The translations under genes were made by a program, and so were the position numbers. Of a DNA stretch of 64,000 nt, positions 60,430 to 64,000 are shown one piece after another (position 1 is the first letter of the stretch; each line of letters begins with the position of its first letter). The notes beneath the pieces were generated by a model, which saw nothing but the letters and a program-made list of their open reading frames with translations, searched no databases and had not been told where the DNA came from. This DNA comes from Candidatus Bathyarchaeota archaeon (GTDB lineage: Archaea; Thermoproteota; Bathyarchaeia; Bathyarchaeales; Bathycorpusculaceae). The DNA lies in the NCBI GenBank assembly GCA_025058315.1, contig JANXET010000002.1:62001-126000 (forward strand). The letters run 5' to 3'.

Positions 60430-61400
60430 GGATCATCCGCTTTACGAGGGAAAGGCTCTCTTTTGTTCTTCCTGATTAAAATGCGTTTGCCGTCATCTGT
60501 GAATATGCCTATAATCCCTGCTTCAATTTTATTCTGCATTAGGAAATGTTCCACCCTTTCTTTTGCCTCAGGCTTCACAGCGGCTATAATGGTCCCAGTT
60601 GAGGACATCGAAAGCATCTGACGCTCCGATAACCCAAAATAGCGACTAAGCGCGAAGGCTTCCTCCGCAAAAGGAATACTTTCAAGTTTCACGTGGAAGC
60701 CTACGCCGGAAGCTTCAGACATCTCGTTTAAGGCCGCTGTTAATCCACCCTCAGTAGCATCATGCATGGCGTCAATTCCACCGGTATCTGCCAAAAGCAA
60801 GGCCTCCTTGACGCAACTCTGCATAGGTACATAACAGCCTAGCGCTTTAGTACGTTCAACTCCAAATATGCTCTCAGCGAGTTGTTTACGAGCTAGAGCG
60901 AAGTTAACAACCAACTCCAAACCCACAGGCTTCACACATAAAATATAATCTCCAGGCTTTGCACCACCAGGAGTTATCAGTTTCTCCCTATTTACCACAC
61001 CATAAGCTGTGCACACGCCCAAAATACCTGAAAGTCCATGATAAGTCCCAGTGTGTCCGGTGACGATGGCCATGTTCAATTCTTCAGCAGCCTGACAAGT
61101 TTTCCTCATTACCTCGTAGAAAGTTTCAGGCCTTGTTGATGGGGGTCCAAGTAGGTTTATTGTGCAGTATTCAGGTTTCGCCCCGAACAAAGCTACATCT
61201 GAAGCTGCATAATGAATCAGAAGCCAGCCAAACCATTCCCAGGGAACGCCGATACACGGGTCTGTGGAAATCACCAAGCATTTACCATTAAGCCAATGTG
61301 CTCCTGAATCAAAACCAGGCATTGGAGGAACAATAACCCTGCAATCCTTTCGAATGCAGCCAATTAATCTTCTGAGCTCTTCAGCATTAAGCTTTCCCAT
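60399..61400 (-). CDS. AIR synthase-related (HypE-like) protein, second copy
   Basis: 333 residues. Domain 1 has CLVISTDPCIGVPWEWFGWL and IVTGHTGTYHGLSGILG, domain 2 GGIDAMHDATEGGLTAALNE; both belong to the PurM/HypE superfamily that phosphorylates or activates a substrate with ATP. It lacks a HypE C-terminal cysteine. It is related to, but distinct from, the protein at 14116. Its 3' end overlaps fdhD on the opposite strand. Substrate unknown. Confidence 0.8.
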   Translation of the reverse strand: MGKLNAEELRRLIGCIRKDCRVIVPPMPGFDSGAHWLNGKCLVISTDPCIGVPWEWFGWLLIHYAASDVALFGAKPEYCTINLLGPPSTRPETFYEVMRKTCQAAEELNMAIVTGHTGTYHGLSGILGVCTAYGVVNREKLITPGGAKPGDYILCVKPVGLELVVNFALARKQLAESIFGVERTKALGCYVPMQSCVKEALLLADTGGIDAMHDATEGGLTAALNEMSEASGVGFHVKLESIPFAEEAFALSRYFGLSERQMLSMSSTGTIIAAVKPEAKERVEHFLMQNKIEAGIIGIFTDDGKRILIRKNKREPFPRKADDPYEMILSAAL

Positions 61401-61412
61401 TTTCTTTAAATC

Positions 61413-62123
61413 CTATTCTTTAATAAGTTCAATTCCCTTACTTGTTATTTTGAATGGAATCCAACCTAGTGGGTGATCACAGCCTTCCATCTTCACTATA
61501 CGCAGTTCTCGTTGGCACTTCTCCTCGTTAAATCTGAACAGAAAAATATTATGGGCTTTGTTTAAATCTAAATCTAGCGCTCTCTGAGTAGTCACATCTT
61601 TCTGAGCTGCAGCTGTAACAATGTCAATGTTGACAATGTTATCGTAGTGGCACCAATTAATAGTCCAATCCTCAACAGGCTCCATGTACTTGATATCATA
61701 CAGTGCAAAGAAGTGCTCGCTGAAATCCCCCGCTGCAAATCTTGTAACTCCTTTCTCAGATAACATCTTATCTATTCGCTTCATCTCCTCAAAGTCGTCC
61801 AGCCTGAAATAGATCACTCTAGGATCCTTCAAGTATGGTGGGAAATGGGGAAACGCCTGTATGGCTATGAATCTGCCGTTTTCAATATAGGGCTCAATGT
61901 TCCATCCGAAGGATTTAAAGTAAGCCAATAGTCTGGTAAATGGCTTGTCCATAACATCGTATGCCACGGTCTCACCTTGCTGGAGCCCATTCCAAAGGAA
62001 TTGCATTGCAAAAACGGTTTTACCAGTGCCAGGCGGTCCATACAGTATATTCCTTGATCCTGGCTCTATGCCTCCACCTATTAGCTCATCGAAGCCTCCT
62101 ATTCCTGTCTTCAACTTCGTCAT
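61413..62123 (-). CDS. KaiC/RadA-like ATPase
   Basis: 236 residues of RecA-superfamily ATPase. LKTGIGGFDELIGGGIEPGS is the KaiC-type entry, followed by Walker A GPPGTGKTVFAMQFLWNG; a typical Walker B Asp is not evident near residue 120 (GVTRFAAGDFSEHF), so activity is unsure. KaiC-like proteins in archaea often act in signalling. It may regulate the adjacent HypE-like gene; both are on the minus strand 12 bases apart. Confidence 0.75.
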   Translation of the reverse strand: MTKLKTGIGGFDELIGGGIEPGSRNILYGPPGTGKTVFAMQFLWNGLQQGETVAYDVMDKPFTRLLAYFKSFGWNIEPYIENGRFIAIQAFPHFPPYLKDPRVIYFRLDDFEEMKRIDKMLSEKGVTRFAAGDFSEHFFALYDIKYMEPVEDWTINWCHYDNIVNIDIVTAAAQKDVTTQRALDLDLNKAHNIFLFRFNEEKCQRELRIVKMEGCDHPLGWIPFKITSKGIELIKE

Positions 62124-62136
62124 GGCAACATCCCCT

Positions 62137-62673
62137 CTACAGAAATATTTTCAGAATTTTAGTTTCCTGTAGCAAGTATATTATGTAAATGCTTATAGCA
62201 AGCTCTGGTAGTATGTAGCCTCCATTGTAGATTGCTGAGTATATTGCTGGGTGCATGCCCTCAGGAGCGAAACTTGCGAAGAATATCACGCCTGAAATGA
62301 AGTGGGCGATGAAACGTCCCCAGATACCTACATTTACGCCAAGGAATGGCTTGTTCTGGAAGAACCCTGCCAATCCTAGGGCTCCAAAGGCTATAGGGTA
62401 GTCAAGCAATACTTGAACCGGATGAAATATGTAAGGCTCAACTGCAAGCTGTACAAGTCCATAAACTGCAGCAGCGAACACTCCTACTTTTGGGCCTCTC
62501 CTCAGAGCCAGCCATATAATTGGCACCATTGAACCAGCGGTTACAGAACCTCCTTGGGGTAAACTGAATACCTTAATATAACTCAAAGCCGTTGCAAGCG
62601 CTACGAAAGAGACAACTTCAGCAATTATCCTGGTTTTCGAGATTATCTTAGGCTTTGAAGTCTCCTCATTCAA
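62137..62673 (-). CDS. thiT: Thiamine ECF transporter S component ThiT
   Basis: A small six-helix membrane protein (178 aa) that binds thiamine for ECF uptake. LPQGGSVTAGSMVPIIWLAL-RRG near residue 40 and GVNVGIWGRFIAHFISGVIF-FASF are YuaJ/ThiT hallmarks. A TPP riboswitch sits directly upstream, confirming the substrate. The longest frame begins at ATG 62694, but that ATG is inside the riboswitch core; TTG 62673 follows GGAGGG by 6 bases and is the likely start. EcfA/T are not in the window. Confidence 0.9.
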   Translation of the reverse strand: MNEETSKPKIISKTRIIAEVVSFVALATALSYIKVFSLPQGGSVTAGSMVPIIWLALRRGPKVGVFAAAVYGLVQLAVEPYIFHPVQVLLDYPIAFGALGLAGFFQNKPFLGVNVGIWGRFIAHFISGVIFFASFAPEGMHPAIYSAIYNGGYILPELAISIYIIYLLQETKILKIFL

Positions 62674-62770
62674 AGGGTTTCCCTCCGCCGGCATTACCCG
62701 GATCAGGTTCTAGGGGTCGACGGCGCTTAGCCGTCCTCTCAGCCGGGTCACCGCCCAGCTCCCCCACCCT
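62674..62770 (-). promoter_or_regulatory. TPP riboswitch (THI element)
   Basis: On the minus strand the conserved blocks appear in order: CGGCTGAGA, CCTGATCCGGGTAATGCCGG and CGGAGGGAAA. Closing helix P1 pairs AGGGT (62770-62766) with ACCCT (62678-62674), immediately before the thiT TTG. The GGAGGG that serves as Shine-Dalgarno is inside the conserved 3' core, so TPP binding should block translation start. Archaeal TPP riboswitches are few and mostly known upstream of transporter genes. Confidence 0.92.
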
Positions 62771-62971
62771 GTCGGGCGAATACTCTAGCAATTCCGCCAA
62801 ACCTCATATTTATATTTTTTCCTTAAATTAAACTGACAAATCTCTGCCTGTCCAACAATCGACTGACGGATTTAATGTTTATTGTATAACTTTAAAGACA
62901 CTTCAAATATTAAACAGTTATATGCAATTTTTTACTCTTTAGGTAAAAGTTAAACAGTGGGATGCTTCGCT

Positions 62972-64000
62972 ATGAAAATATTGCCTAAAGAATTTGATGT
63001 CTTAGCTATCGAGCGCAAGTGGCAGAGGCTATGGGAAGAAATGGGAATTTACCGCTTTGACTGGACAGACCATAACCGTCCAACATACAGCATAGACACT
63101 CCACCACCATATCCATCCGGCGAGTTTCATATGGGAAACGTTCTGAATTGGACATATTTCGACATCGTAGCTCGATACAAACGCATGAAAGGTTACAATG
63201 TCTTTTTCCCTCAGGGGTGGGACTGCCACGGCTTAGGTATAGAGGTGCAAGTTGAGAAGGAACATAAGATTCGGAAACGCGATCTACCTCCGGATAAGTT
63301 CCGTAACCTCTGCATGCAGCTCGTCGAGAAGTACATTGCCATGATGAAAGAAGGCATTGTAAAGCTCGGTTGTAGCATAGACTGGACAACAGAATATCGG
63401 ACAATGGACCCTGACTATTGGAGACGCACCCAGCTAAGCTTCATATTACTGTACAAGAAAGGCTTAATGTACAGGGGTATGCATCCTGTAAATTGGTGTC
63501 CAAGATGCGAAACCGCCATAGCCGATGCTGAAGTGGATTATGAGGAGCGTAAAGGGAAGCTTCACTACATAAGGTTTCCGCTTGAAGATGGTGCACACCT
63601 TTTAATTGCAACCACGCGCCCAGAGTTTATACTTGCTTGTGTGGCCGTAGCTATAAACCCGACAGACATGCGGTACAACAAATACATTGGTAAAAGGGTA
63701 CGCGTTCCTATAGCGGATAGATTTGTGGAAATAATCCCAGATGAGGATGTTGATCCATCTTTCGGCACAGGTGTGGTAATGATCTGCACCTACGGGGACA
63801 AAGAGGATGTAAAAACCGTAAAGAGACATGGTTTGACGGTAATACCCCTTTTAACAGACAATGGACGAATAAATGATAACGGCGGTAAATACCGTGGACT
63901 AACAATTGAAGAAGCTAAAAAGGCTATAGTTAAGGATTTGCATGACATGGGGTTGCTGGATAAGATTGAAGATGTAATGCAGGAAGTGGGGTTATGTGAA
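62972..64000 (+). CDS. valS: Valyl-tRNA synthetase, 5' part
   Basis: The gene runs off the window; 343 codons are visible. Class I synthetase motif region YPSGEFHMGNVLNWTYFDIV (HMGN in place of HIGH), FFPQGWDCHGLGIEVQVEKE, HPVNWCPRCETAIADAEVDY and the start of the editing domain (ATTRPEFILACVAVAI, GTGVVMICTYGD) identify ValRS rather than IleRS or LeuRS. ATG 62972 has gtgggatg upstream. KMSKS and the anticodon domain lie beyond the end. Confidence 0.95.
   Translation, partial: MKILPKEFDVLAIERKWQRLWEEMGIYRFDWTDHNRPTYSIDTPPPYPSGEFHMGNVLNWTYFDIVARYKRMKGYNVFFPQGWDCHGLGIEVQVEKEHKIRKRDLPPDKFRNLCMQLVEKYIAMMKEGIVKLGCSIDWTTEYRTMDPDYWRRTQLSFILLYKKGLMYRGMHPVNWCPRCETAIADAEVDYEERKGKLHYIRFPLEDGAHLLIATTRPEFILACVAVAINPTDMRYNKYIGKRVRVPIADRFVEIIPDEDVDPSFGTGVVMICTYGDKEDVKTVKRHGLTVIPLLTDNGRINDNGGKYRGLTIEEAKKAIVKDLHDMGLLDKIEDVMQEVGLCE

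Noticed and set aside
62674-62694. ATG 62694 as the thiT start
   Set aside because: It is part of the conserved TPP aptamer core; TTG 62673 has the correct ribosome-binding-site spacing.
1-64000. CRISPR arrays, insertion sequences, prophage, rRNA genes
   Set aside because: No regularly spaced repeats, transposase, integrase or rRNA sequence was seen on either strand.

Overview
The window is archaeal. It carries archaea/eukaryote-type ribosomal proteins (S4e, L32e, L19e, L34e), an ATP-dependent DNA ligase, NucS, NreA-like repair protein, a GPN GTPase, an ESCRT-III/Vps4 (Cdv) division cluster and the tetrahydromethanopterin-dependent C1 branch (Fwd plus Mch). Cdv genes together with an H4MPT Wood-Ljungdahl branch, an HdrA-MvhD fusion and no visible methyl-CoM reductase suggest a TACK-group archaeon, most plausibly a Bathyarchaeia-like anaerobe. 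That placement is inference; no rRNA gene is present to test it.

Layout. 1-9.8 kb: the spc-type ribosomal operon (L14 end, L24, S4e, L5, S14, S8, L6, L32e, L19e, L18, S5, L30), then an unusual Hsp20 gene, L15, SecY, an EMC3-like insertase, L34e and cytidylate kinase. 9.8-19.3 kb: membrane and glycosyltransferase genes, a threonine-synthase-like enzyme fused to a winged helix, an ECF S component, an AIR-synthase/HypE-like protein, a TPR protein, DNA ligase and a ThiF/MoeB-type E1 enzyme. 19.4-23.5 kb: tRNA-Cys, a probable gene remnant, a GPN GTPase, an EamA transporter, tRNA-Asp and gene-poor DNA. 23.5-35.9 kb: Lon-like protease, flavodoxin, SHMT, aldolase and citrate/homocitrate-synthase-family enzymes, Nre repair protein, a frameshifted Na+/H+ antiporter, pyrophosphatase, MBL hydrolase, NucS and a methyltransferase. 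36-39.4 kb: six-motif polyferredoxin plus HdrA fused to MvhD. 39.4-45.4 kb: an Lrp-like regulator, an amino-acid permease, a candidate box C/D guide RNA and the Cdv operon (CdvB paralogue, CdvA, winged-helix CdvB, CdvC). 45.4-50.5 kb: MobB, a DNA-binding protein, three paralogous nucleotidyltransferase-fold proteins and a decayed transporter gene. 50.6-60.4 kb: CitG-like protein, fwdDBAC, mch, an ECF S component, a PPP phosphatase, a RimK/MptN-like ligase and FdhD. 60.4-64 kb: a second HypE-like protein, a KaiC-like ATPase, a TPP riboswitch with ThiT, and the start of valyl-tRNA synthetase.

How they fit together. Fwd (a Mo/W enzyme) with Mch, MptN-like ligase (pterin cofactor side chain), MobB and FdhD (molybdopterin cofactor handling), and HdrA/polyferredoxin (low-potential electron transfer) form a coherent C1 and electron-bifurcation theme; SHMT may connect to it through C1-H4MPT. 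The most notable observations are a box C/D RNA whose D' guide matches the 23S peptidyl-transferase loop, a CdvB that appears to start at an ATA codon, the triple nucleotidyltransferase cluster, and a TPP riboswitch whose conserved 3' core contains the thiT Shine-Dalgarno. No CRISPR array, insertion sequence or prophage was seen.
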